The notes under the pieces: model-generated
Told to the model about the DNA's origin: nothing
The model's database searches: none
What the model saw: the letters and a program-made list of their open reading frames with translations, nothing else
Part shown: positions 45,700-56,339 of the stretch, one piece after another
How the letters are laid out: each line of letters opens with the position of its first letter
How positions within the stretch are numbered: position 1 is the first letter of the stretch
Assembly (NCBI GenBank): GCA_027627225.1
Contig: JAPFQT010000151.1
Coordinates: 124,001-188,000, forward strand
Reading direction: 5' to 3'
Length of the DNA: 64,000 nucleotides
Source of the DNA: Congeria kusceri
Lineage: Eukaryota > Mollusca > Bivalvia > Myida > Dreissenidae
Program-made: the position numbers and the translations under genes

Positions 45700-46920
45700 A
45701 ATGGAGAGACCTTGTAACCCAATTGGAATTTGCATCCCCGAAACGTGGCTTATTTTTATCCCAGAGGCATAAGTTGAACAACCTTGAACAAACCTCTGGG
45801 CCTTGCGGTTTCAGGTAAAGATTTGTTAGGTCATTTTGCTATTTAAGTCTATATAAACCATGTGACCATTCAGGGGTGGCCAGACTTGACCCCAGGGGCA
45901 TAATTTGAACAATCTTTGGAGAGGACCACTATGCAATATTACGTACCAAATATAGGAAAGCTGTGCGCCTTGCGGTTTCAGGTAAAGATTTTTTAAGTCA
46001 TTTTGCTATTTAAGTCTTAATAAACCATTTGATTCACCACCCCCCGGGCGTGACCAGTTTTGACCCCAGGGGCATAATTTGAACACTCTTTGTAGAGGAC
46101 CACTATACAATGTTACATAACAAATATGAAACCTCTAGGCCTTGCGGTTTAAGGAGAAGAATTTTAAAGTCATTTTGTTATATAAGTTTATGTAAAACAT
46201 GGGACCCCCGGGGAGTGGTCAGTTTTAACCCCAGGGGCATAATTGCTATTTATTCTATATTAACAACGAGACCCCTGGGGCGTGGCCAGTTTTGACCCCA
46301 GGGGCATAATTTGAACAATCTTTGTAGAGGACCACTATAGGATGTTACATACCAAAGATGAAACCTCTGGGTCTTGTAGTTTCAGCGGAGAAGAGTTGTA
46401 AAGTCATTTTGCTATATATTCTATATAAACCATGTGACCTCCGGGGCGTGGCCCGTTTTGACTCCAGGGGCATAATTTGAACAAACTTTGTAAAGGACGA
46501 CTAAAGGATGTTAAATACCAAATATGAAGCCTCTGGGCCTTGCGGTTTCAGAGGAGAAGATTTAAAAAGTTATTTTGCTATATAAACCATGAGACCCCCG
46601 GGGCATGGCCAGTTTTGACCCCAGGGGCATAATTTGAACAATCTTTGTAGAGGACCACTATAGGATGTTATATACCAAATATGAAACCTCTGGGCCTAGT
46701 GGTTTCAGAGGAAAATATTTTTAGTCATTTTGTTATATATTCTATATAAACCATGTGACCCCCGGGGCGTGGCCAGTTTTGACCCCAGGGGCATAATTTA
46801 AACAATCTTTGTAGAGGACCTCTAGAGGAAGTCACATATCAAATATGAAAGGTCTGAGCCTTGCAGTTTCAAAGAAGAAGAATTTTTAAGTTTTCACTTT
46901 TTAAATCTATTTTTAGCTCT
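45700..46920. repeat. ~160-bp tandem units ('ccccaggggcataatttgaa')
   Basis: About eight units repeat gacccccggggcgtggccag, ttttgaccccaggggcata, ctttgtagaggaccactata, tgaaacctctgggccttg and cggtttcaga. Copies near 46231 and 46295 are shortened. It ends in a tail with gacgacgcacacacgcac and tgtttgaatgataag (to about 47110). Confidence 0.8.
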
Positions 46921-47539
46921 AGTGACCTACATATTCAGCGGGCCGGAAAGATTTGAACAACTTTGAAAGTGGTCCACCCAAGGATCATTCCTGTGAAGTT
47001 TGATGAAAGTCTGCCAAGCGGATTAGGAGGAGATGTTGTTTGAATGATAAGTTGACGACGCACACACGCACGCACACACGCAAGCACGACGGACAACGGG
47101 CAATCACAAAGGACAATCGGCGTTGAAATTAATATTGAGATGTCATTTTTGTACCCGAAACATAATACAAGATGGACAAGATGATCGTCTACGTGACTTC
47201 TCAGACCCCAGCTTGTTTGGTCCTCACTATGGAGACTTCTTTTGGACACAATAAGAAACCTTATCAGACCCAAAATTAATTGGATAAACTCCAACGTTTT
47301 TAAGATGTTTACCGTGAATAAACCGATAATAACTTCAATGTTTTCACCGGTGATAAATGAATAACCTAAATGCTAGTAATTTACGTTACTGTAATTGTTA
47401 CATGAATTTGTCAGGCAAATTTAACAATATATCAATGTCAGAAAATAATTGCGGAAATGAATGAAAATTATTATATATCAGATGAGTGTACATAGTTATG
47501 TTACATAATATACTATACGTCTCAGAAGTTTTGCAAATA

Positions 47540-50295
47540 TTGTATTCATGCTACGCTATAAAGTAAAAGTAACATTTTGACGTATTACGATACTTCTTTC
47601 ACCACATTTTATTTACAGAAAAATGTTAATTTTTGTTTTTAATTGAATAACATCTTAAGGAGAAGTTAATAGAAAGGTGCAATTATAAATAATTCTTTAA
47701 AAAACGCAACCGCAATTCAAATATAAATTAACATGCACAGTAAGTATATAAATATAAATTTTCTCCATTTATTGAAATTCGCGGGTTTATGATTCTCCGG
47801 ACGCTAATTGATGAATGTATATTAGCATAGCTCTACCACGCGCTATTTTAAGAATGATGTACCCTTTATCTCGAGTGTCCTGAATATGCTGGAATAGACC
47901 ATTTCATACAGATCTTCGCTGGATATCTACGTATGGCTCCGAAATTTTAAGAGCGCAATTGCTTTTTATAGAGCGTGCAGCTGATGTAGGTTAAACAAAA
48001 TAATGATTTCATTATGTGAATAAATATTACATTAACGTCATAACAAACAATGAGTACAATTGTTCAGAATTATGTTCAGTTCTAGAGTGTAAGTCGAAGA
48101 TATGTTTATAACTTTATTTTAACCGCTTATGCAAACAATTATGGATATTTTAATCCCACAAAATATGCAACAGTTATTGGGGAACATTAAACCATTGTTG
48201 TAAGTTTGCATTCCATGAAATTAGAAAATTTGCCAAATGTTATTTTCCCCGCCGCATAAAATTATTGCAAGAAATCTAGGTCAGAAGTGATGAAAAAAAT
48301 GCTACGCTGAAAAAATACAGTTTTAAGAAATGATCACAATTTTCAGAAGGAAAACAACACTATTAATAAAGCAGGCAAATGACACTCATGATAGCAAAAT
48401 AATTATTTGATGCTATGTGTAATTTAAGAACACTCATCAAATGACACTGTGGAATAAAAGTTTGTAATGCACAACAGTATAATCAGAGAAATTATTCCAT
48501 TATTTTCATTTAAGGCACTTACAAGACGTTGCAAGATCGTGAATACATTTTAGAATCAATTTCTATCAGACAGATACATAAAACGAGAGTAACTGTTGTC
48601 TCAGGATAGCGCGCTCCACTATTTAACTGCATTGTCAGAGTTATGGGCCTTTATCACTACAAAAAAGGGCATAATTCTGCTAAAATGCTGGTCACAGTTA
48701 TGTGCCTTGGCCAATGATCTTACACAATCACCCCGAAGACATACGCAAAGTTTCAATTGAATATCTGTAGTAGTTACAGAGATATGTACTTGCTGCACGC
48801 AAACCTTAAACTGAATTTTCTTTTGCATGCAAACCTAAACCTGACATTTCTTAGTACAAAAAGGGGCATAATTCTGCTGGTCACAGCTATGGGTCTAGGT
48901 CAGTGACCTTATATAATGACCCTAAAGGCACGTGTGAAGTTTCAATTGGATATCTGTAGAAGATATAGAGATATGGAGTTGTTGCACGCAAACTTTAACC
49001 TGATTTTTTTAAGTGCAAAAAGAAGCATAATTCTGCTCAATTGCAGGCCAGAGTTATGGGCCTTGGTCAGTGACCTCATATAATGACCCCGAAGACATGT
49101 GTGAAGTTTCAATTTAATATCTGTAGTAGTTACAGAAATATGGACTTGTTGCACGCAAACCTTAACCAGAGCATTACAGTGACGCCGACGAACGGGTGAG
49201 TAGTATAGCTCGAACTATTCGGTAAAAAGTCGAGCTAAAAATGAATTTGGAATGAAACTACAAGTCAATTTTTTATCAGAAAAATAGTAATTTAAGAAAT
49301 TAGTTTTCATGTTATGTTTACATTTTCAACAAGGTGAAACTAAACAAAGTTCCTCATGGTTTATTGAGACTATCGTGCAGCTTGCCAAAACTTAACGATG
49401 AATATTCAGATTTAATCTGTTACTCCACTATTTACAGTATGTAAATAACAGGTTTGTTTATGAACTGTTTTACTTGGAGGATGAGTGTTTTATATAATAC
49501 AATATCCAACTAACAGAATATTTCAGTATGTATGTAGGTTATGTCCCACATAAACAAGACAGTGTTAATTGTTTGTTCTGAATTAAGCCATTTTTCAGCG
49601 TAGCTGTCTAAGATCACTTATGACCTTGATTTCTTGCTATAATTATGCAGCGGGAAAATTGAATGCCAATCGAATTTGGCAAATTTTCTATTTTTAGGGA
49701 TTGCAAACTTACAGCAATGGTTTAATGTATACCAATAACTGTTGCATAATTATGGGGATTAAAATGTACATGATTTTTTACATAAGCGGTTAAAATAAAA
49801 TTATAATAATATCTTCGACACTGAACATATTTTCTCATTGTATGTCAAGATCAGAATATCATATTCGTTCTCAGAGTTAATCCACTGTTTTTGTTTAGCC
49901 TTGCGGCACGCTCTATAAATAACAATTAATTATAGCGAGTTCAAAACACTCACGATCATTCTAAAAATAGCGAGTTTAACTGCCGGTGTATAGCTTTTAT
50001 AATATACATGCATCAATTAGCGTCCAGAGAATCATAAGAGCTAATATTTCAATAAATGGGGAATTTATGTTAATAAACTAACTGTTCATGTTAATTTGAA
50101 ATTGAATGGCGGTTGCCTTCTATTAAGAATTAAATAGAATTGCACATTTTCTATCAACTTCTCCAGTAGATGTTAATCAACCTATAAAAAGATATCTTTC
50201 CATATGGTGAAATAAGTAACGGAATATGTCGAACTGTTATTCATGTTACTTTTACTACATTTTCGTAGCATTCATGCATTATTTGCAATACCAAT
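47540..50295. repeat. Long inverted repeat: arms 47540-48325 and 49590-50295
   Basis: Left-arm words reappear reverse-complemented in order in the right arm: ggacgctaattgatg, ttttaaccgcttatg, gcaacagttattgg, cattaaaccattg, gaaaatttgccaaat and tacgctgaaaaa. The arms differ by many substitutions and indels (about 75-80% similar by eye). The left arm has about 80 bp extra near 47880. The loop holds a separate tandem element. Confidence 0.75.
48610..49245. repeat. Second copy of the ~180-bp-unit tandem element
   Basis: Same unit order and tail as 38255-39310 (gacgccgacgaacgggtgag, gtcgagctaaaaa). It occupies the loop between the arms of the 47.5-50.3 kb inverted repeat. Confidence 0.7.
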
Positions 50296-50579
50296 TATAC
50301 ACAGAAACCCTCGATACATCATGTTCCTACCGAATATAATTTTAAATCACCGGCAATAGTCTAATGAAATTTTATGTTTGTGTTATAAAAAAATGCAAGT
50401 CATCATTATTTCACATGCGCTGAATGTTCCAAAAAGATTGCGTTTCATAAGGATACACAGTAAACATGATTAATGGACTTGGAAATGTTTATGTATTATG
50501 AATAGATAAAGATGAAGGTAGGTTATATTACTTATAGGTAACGAGTATCAGAAGCTAAAGAACACTGATATGCTATATA

Positions 50580-51190
50580 AGGGGAAAAGGCCCCGCTCTC
50601 TTGCAGACATGATTTGTTAACCAATCAAAGTAGTTCAAAGTATTTTGGTAAAGAACCATCTAAGGAATATTTCTGTGAAATTATTTAGAAATCCAAGCAG
50701 AGGCTTCTGAAATGAAGATTTTAACAGTTTAAAATATTCCCATATAAGGAAAAATGGACCCGCCCCCTAGCGGCCATGTTTTTCAACGGAGAGGAACCAT
50801 TTGAGCAACATTGCTAAAGGACCACCCAATGATCGTGTCTGTGTTAGTAATTTGAAATTCAACCGGTGATTTCTGTCAAGATTTTTAAAAAAAATGATAT
50901 AACCGTATAAGGAAAAAAGGCCCCACCTAGCGACAATGTTTTTCAACAGAGCGAAACCATTTGAGCAACTTTGGTAGAGGACTACCCAAGTATCATTTCT
51001 GTGAAATTTTTTGAAAATCTATCTAGGGGTTTAGAAGTAGATGTTTATAGCTCCGACAGCCATCTTGTGCGGCTATCTTGTTACCAGACCAATTGAGCAA
51101 CTTCAGTAGAGGACCACCCAAGGAACATTTATGTTTAGTTTTATAAAAGCTGACCTACTGGTTTAAACGAAATGTTTACGCGTGGGCGCA
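50580..51190. repeat. Copy of the 'ctagcggccatgtttttcaa' repeat family
   Basis: Units at about 50590, 50745, 50910 and 51060 repeat aaaggccccgc, cggccatgtttttcaac, catttgagcaac and ggaccaccca. It resembles 35095-35895 and ends in gcgtgggcgcacgcatg. Confidence 0.6.
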
Positions 51191-51461
51191 CGCATGAGGC
51201 CGTCCTTAAAAAATTGTTTGTTTGTGGTAACGCGACTGACTCACAAAATTGGTGTGTATGTGTATGTGTATTTCAAAGTTTATGATGTCCTTCCGTGCCT
51301 GAGGCTGCATTATGTGAGGACCAAGAGTGTGTCCCAGCACTCCTACCTAATTAACTTACTGGAAACTCACGAAAGTTGGGATGAATTTTGAATCATAGCT
51401 GCAATTTCCAGCTACTTATCTTTTACTGAAAGATATTTTAATTTTGGTGTGGTCTTGTGCT

Positions 51462-51608
51462 TTGGGGGGAAACCGGAGTACCCGGAGAAACCCCACCTGT
51501 CCGGTATGGTGACTACCAACCAAACTCACATGCGCCGAGAGTGGAAAGCGAACCCGGGGCACCTAGCTGAGAAGCGAGTGTACCAACCACTGCGCTAGCC
51601 AGACAGCC
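51462..51608 (-). mobile_element. tRNA-derived SINE (reverse)
   Basis: The minus strand reads GTCTGGCTAGCGCAGTGGTT, ACACTCGCTTCTCAG and GTGCCCCGGGTTCGCTTTCC, with clear A and B boxes. It is followed by a body with GGTGGGGTTTCTCCGGGTAC and TCCGGTTTCCCCCC, a phrase known from many invertebrate SINE and tRNA-derived repeats. No target duplication was identified. Confidence 0.65.
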
Positions 51609-51751
51609 TCACGAAATTGGGCCCAACTCACAAGTTTTTATAGGCGTCTGTGAAGCAAATTGGTTTTCTTTTTGAAACTAGTGGCTATATAAGATGACCT
51701 AGTAAGAAGAATTGAGACAGTTTAAATAAAGTTGGCTGCAATTATTAATTC

Positions 51752-52322
51752 CAGTATGCGAAAGCATTCACAGGTGGTGGATTTGAACCATGAAAAACAT
51801 TTAGCATTTATACCTACAGTATCAGTACATGTAACATATTGTACTCGTTAAGTCTTAGGCTATATTAATCAGGTGTCTCTAACTTATCTCTGCTATGTTT
51901 CCAAAGTTTTACGAACAGCTTTTCGTTCAACATGTTAAGTAATATTTATACCATGTCCTCCGCATAGGCATAAAATCACTGATCGAGCGATTTTTTTGCG
52001 GACGGCTTTGGCGGATGCGCTTTGCAGATACAGACTGGGGTCATATGGAAATGGTTACTGTTTTCAACTTGTTTGATTTTTTGCAGATTTTGATTTGTGC
52101 AATGCATATGCGGATACTGACATTTGGAAAAACTGTGACCTTATATGAAGCGGGCCACAAGGGGGCCAAAATGGGCCTGGGTCGCTCACCTGAGGTTAAT
52201 AAATCAGCATGGCTTGTGAAAGTATTCTAGCATGTTCAGTGATGTCTGAAGTAAACCATTGATAACTGTTTGATGCTTAATATTGTTCAAATTCACCACC
52301 TGTGAATGTTTTCGCATTCTGC
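51752..52322. mobile_element. 570-bp element with ~36-bp terminal inverted repeats
   Basis: The left end (atgcgaaagcattcacaggt, ggtggattt) is inverted at the right end (aattcaccacctgtgaatgt, tttcgcat). Inside is gcggacggctttggcggatg and ctttgcagat. A diverged relative occupies 23040-23440 (gcggaagcattcacatgtgg; cggatgcgctttgcggatac) without a recognisable right end. Confidence 0.65.
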
Positions 52323-52419
52323 GATAAAATATGTGCAGCGCCTTCCGCATATAATAATGTGGATACGGATACGCTTGCGGAGCATATATTTTTCGCTGGG
52401 CCTGTGTCTTTGTCGCGAC

Positions 52420-52640
52420 ATCTATTTATAGAACGGGTCAAAGTGCTATTTACGTCAGTGACCGCCATGAAATGCACGATTTCCTTATGCACAGAGTACA
52501 TGTAAATTCAGTGGCAGTTTCCAGCATCGATCGATAAATTATGACGTGCACGAGGAAACCGCGAAAGGCGTGGTTCACAATTAATGCAATCATGGAGAAC
52601 CTGGGGCGGTATTTATAAAGCACCTGAGATAGATCATAAT
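52420..52640. repeat. Third copy of the 'gcacgaggaaaccg' repeat
   Basis: It matches 6190-6400 in order and spacing and lies just outside the right end of the 51752-52322 element. Confidence 0.5.
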
Positions 52641-52966
52641 CAAGTGTACACAAAAGTGAAAATGTATTATTAAGTTTTTAAGTCAAATGAACATAAAACA
52701 AAATCATGTATCATAATTGTTACTAGAATAAACCGTTTTATCTAACTCGAACTATAATTGAAATGGTCACAGACTTAACGGGTTGTTTACATTTTAAGAC
52801 ATTTACGTACGTGTTCTTTAAGAAACTTTATGAGTACATGCCCAGATACATAATACTTGCTCAAATATGGCTGTGACCTGTGATTTTCTTCTTATTGTTT
52901 CACGTAGATTCAGGTTTACGCCTATGCTACAATTACTCGTTCAATTCGTAAGGTATTACATTTACG

Positions 52967-53290
52967 TAATAATGTTTTCCTTATCGTTGTTTATCAGCCA
53001 ATAAACAATTATTTGGAGTTCTGATACGTAGGGATTAAACCACGTGGGCGTTTGGCCGAGTTGTTTAATAGCCACGCATCAGAGAAACAAAGAGTTGTTT
53101 ATTGGCCAATGAACAACGATAATGCGAACATTATTTAGATAAGATAAATATTTTTGAAATCATAATGAGAACTACATTTTACTATGCTCCGCTCACAATC
53201 GGGACTACTTTACTTTGTTTATTGTGCAGATTAACGACGATAATTGTGTTACTGTCTGTAGAAAAGATCAGCAAGTATCATGTTAGAATT
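52967..53290 (+). mobile_element. Multi-hairpin MITE copy 9
   Basis: Landmarks: tatcgttgtttatcagccaa, attaaaccacgtgggcg, gagttgtttattggccaatg, ctccgctcacaatcggga, end catgttagaatt. It forms the left part of the local duplication with copy 11. Confidence 0.8.
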
Positions 53291-53669
53291 CAATGTAAAG
53301 ATAGGACAGAACTTCAGAAGTCAGTGAATGACATGCTTTGTAAAATCGCACCTGTTTTACATGGTGAAGTTTAATAATAAATTATAAACACAACTTAAAT
53401 TGTTCATGTAAGAATAATGCAGTCAGCTGGATTAGTTTCTTAGTATCAGTAAGCAATATACCATTTATGCTACTACTGATTGACTTTAAAAAGTTGGTAG
53501 ATGTTACCGTTTGCCAGATTTTCGACATTTTCAAGTGGAATGAAATATCTTAAACACCCAAACCACTTTGACGTTACACGTAACAACATTTTTCAAAGCA
53601 GAGAAACAGCCCACATGCCAGCACGAAAAGTTAAAACTGACAAAAACATGACTGGAAATACCAACCCAT

Positions 53670-54345
53670 GTTTAGTCGGCGGACACACGGTTGCCCTAAT
53701 AGGCGGACAAAAGGTTGCCTTCATCGGCGGACACACAGTTGCCTTCATCGGCGGCCCTCACGGTTGTCTCATCGGCGGCCACACGGTTGGCGGCAACATG
53801 GTTGCCTTCATTGCCAGACACATGGTTGCTTTCATCGGCGGACACACAGTTGCATTCATCGGCGGACACATGGTTGTCTTCATCGGCGGACACACGGTTG
53901 CCTTCATCGGCGGACACACGGTTGCCTTCTTCGGCGGACACATGGTTGCCTTTATCGGCGGACACACGGTTGCCGTCATCGGCAGACAAACGGTTGCCTT
54001 AATCGGCGGACACACGGTTGTCTTCATCGGGAGACACAAGGTTGCCTTCATCGGCGGACACACGGTTGCCTTCGTCCGCAGACACACGGTTGCCTTCATC
54101 GGCGGACACACAGTTGCCTTGATCGGCAGACACATGGTTGCCTTCATCGGCGGACACACGGTTGCCTGCATCGGCGGACACACGGTTGGCAGACACACGG
54201 TTGCCTTCTTCAGACCCACACACGGTTGCCTTCATTGGCAAACACATGGTTGCCTTCATCGGCGGACACATTGTTGCCTTCATCGGCGGACATTCGGTTG
54301 CATTCATCGGTGGACACACGGTCGCCGTTATCGGCCGACACACGT
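53670..54345. repeat. 24-bp minisatellite array 2
   Basis: About 27 units of 24 bp (GTTGCCTTCATCGGCGGACA plus CACG) with scattered substitutions and a few shortened units. Five of six frames are open (for example an 8-residue period VAFIGGHT), giving a 295-codon plus-strand ORF from 53501. The homologous segment at 56.05 kb has an in-frame TGA and no array, so the ORF is probably not a gene. Confidence 0.9.
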
Positions 54346-54455
54346 TTTATACAAGTTTGCGGTTACACAAGTATATGGCTCAAAGTAGTATATGCCAGGT
54401 ATATGACATAAAAACATACAGTGCCTTTTTTAAGTCAACGTTTAATGTTTTCAGG

Positions 54456-54726
54456 TGAGGGGTGGTATTCGAAAAACATCTTAAGTTTATCTTAACACAT
54501 AGCCACTTAAGTTAAAAATTCCAAAATGTGATATGTTTAAAGCTACCAATAAATATGTGTATGTGTAAACATTTACAGTAAAACATACAATTGCTAATAA
54601 TATAGTGATAATTAATAAATACCTAGGCATAGTGCACTGTGGACAGAAATAAAAGGCTAAATAAAATGATGAATCCAGATTAAGGATAAGATATTACTTG
54701 AGATGTTTCTGGAATACGACCCCTGA
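54456..54726. mobile_element. 270-bp MITE with ~40-bp terminal inverted repeats
   Basis: The left end (tgaggggtggtattcgaaaa, acatcttaag) mirrors the right end (cttgagatgt, ttctggaatacgacccctga). The interior is AT-rich and noncoding. It lies between array 2 and the next multi-hairpin MITE. Confidence 0.7.
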
Positions 54727-54760
54727 ACTATACTGTGCTGAGTGAACACTAGTAGGCATT

Positions 54761-55216
54761 AAATTAAGAAATAATTTTTGCATATCGTTGTTTGTCGGCA
54801 AATAAACAACGATTTATTGTTCGGATGCTTAGAAATTAACCAGTGCATTAGCTCGAGTGGTTAAATAGCTACGCATCAGAACGACAAAGAGTTGTTTATT
54901 GACCGATAAACAACGATAATGCGAAATTTATTTCGATTCTAAAATGATCTTACAAGTATTTCTTTGCAATTATAACGAGACCAATATCTTACTTTGCTCT
55001 GCTAACTTCCCGCGCGAACTTTCAGACGCGCTTCTCCGCCGTTAACAGTGATTGTATTTCATTGATACAGATTCATGCTGATGTCACATTCATTGATATA
55101 AACTAAAAGAATGACGTCAGTCTCGGAATTATTTGTTTACGTTGTTTACTGGATAGTTTAACAACGATAATATTGTTCTTGATCTATCAAAAAATATGCG
55201 AATATAATGTTAGAAT
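54761..55216 (+). mobile_element. Multi-hairpin MITE copy 10 with ~120-bp insertion
   Basis: The typical start (aaattaagaaataattttt) and end (taatgttagaat) are present. Between the ctctgctaac phrase and the third hairpin lies a foreign, GC-richer piece (cccgcgcgaactttcagacg to tgacgtcagtctcgg), so the copy is longer than usual. Confidence 0.75.
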
Positions 55217-55540
55217 ATGGTTAGTTATTAAGATTTGATCTAAAGGAAACAACTGTTGCAAGACATTTGCGCATGAGTAACATGCGGTTGTCTCCCGTGA
55301 TACGGGCTAGACGAGTTGTACACTAGTCAGTTTTCAGGTTAGTTTTAAGTTTATAACTTTGAACTAACTTGATAATTGTGATTATTATGATAAGGTTGAT
55401 GACATAGACGAATGTGTTTTATTGGAGTATTTCTTAACACTATCAGCGGTAGCAATTCTGAAAGCAATTTACAAATGGCACTCTAACGATAATGTATAAT
55501 TACTTGTTTACAAAAAATAACATTGAAATTAATATTCTGA

Positions 55541-55882
55541 GATGAAAAAAAATCGATTTAGAGTTGTTTATCGAATAATAAACAACGATTTAGAGTTATG
55601 ATGGGTATTCATTAAACCACGAGAGCGTTAACCCGAGTGGGTTAATCTACCGACAGAACGACAAATCAGTTTTTATTTGCCGATAATTAAACAACAATAA
55701 TGCGAACATTATTTCGATTCTAACATGATATAACAAATATTTTTGCAATTGTAATGAGAAGTACATTTTACTATATTGCGCTCATAGTCGGCACTACTTT
55801 TGGAGTTGTTTATTGGTTCGTTTAACAACGAAAATTGTGTTCTTTGTCTATAGAAAAAAATCAACGTGTATCATGTTAGAAT
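55541..55882 (+). mobile_element. Multi-hairpin MITE copy 11
   Basis: Landmarks: gagttgtttatcgaataata, cattaaaccacgagagcg, ttgccgataattaaacaaca, gagttgtttattggttcgtt, end atcatgttagaatt. It lies at the start of the second half of the local duplication. Confidence 0.8.
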
Positions 55883-56339
55883 TAAGAATGCAAAGACACG
55901 ACACAAGTCAGTGGATGACGTGCTTTGTAAAATAGCACCTGTTTCACCTGGTGCAGTTAAATGAAACATTATACAGTCAACTTTAATTATTCCTATAAGG
56001 ATTAATTTCTTTATCTTAATAAGCAATATATCGTCAAGACTATTACTGGTTGATTTTAAAACGTTGTTCGACGTTATCGTGAGCCAGATTTTCGACATTT
56101 TCAAGTGGAAATAAATATATTAAACACCCATACCACTTTGAAATACGGTACACGTTAACAACATTTTTTCGAAACAAAGAAACAGCACACATGCCAGCAC
56201 GCAAAGTTAAAACTGACACAGCCATGACTGAAAATACCAACCCAATCTTAGTCTTAAGAATAACGAGCAGACTTAGACTCAAGAAAATATACTTCTGCGT
56301 ATGAGTAAACAATATGACTTCAAGAGTGTTCACAAGCTT

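Larger units (their letters stand above)
52967..56250. repeat. Local duplication: 52967-53680 and 55541-56250
   Basis: Beyond the MITE copies, both halves share gtgaatgacatgctttgtaa, aaatcgcacctgtttt, gccagattttcgacattttc, aagtggaa, acatgccagcacg and aaaataccaaccca in the same order. The left half runs into minisatellite array 2; the right half does not. Confidence 0.75.

Noticed and set aside
53501..54388. 295-codon ORF as a repeat protein gene
   Set aside because: Mostly 24-bp repeat; the non-repeat start is present at 56.05 kb with an in-frame TGA and no array, so the frame is not conserved.
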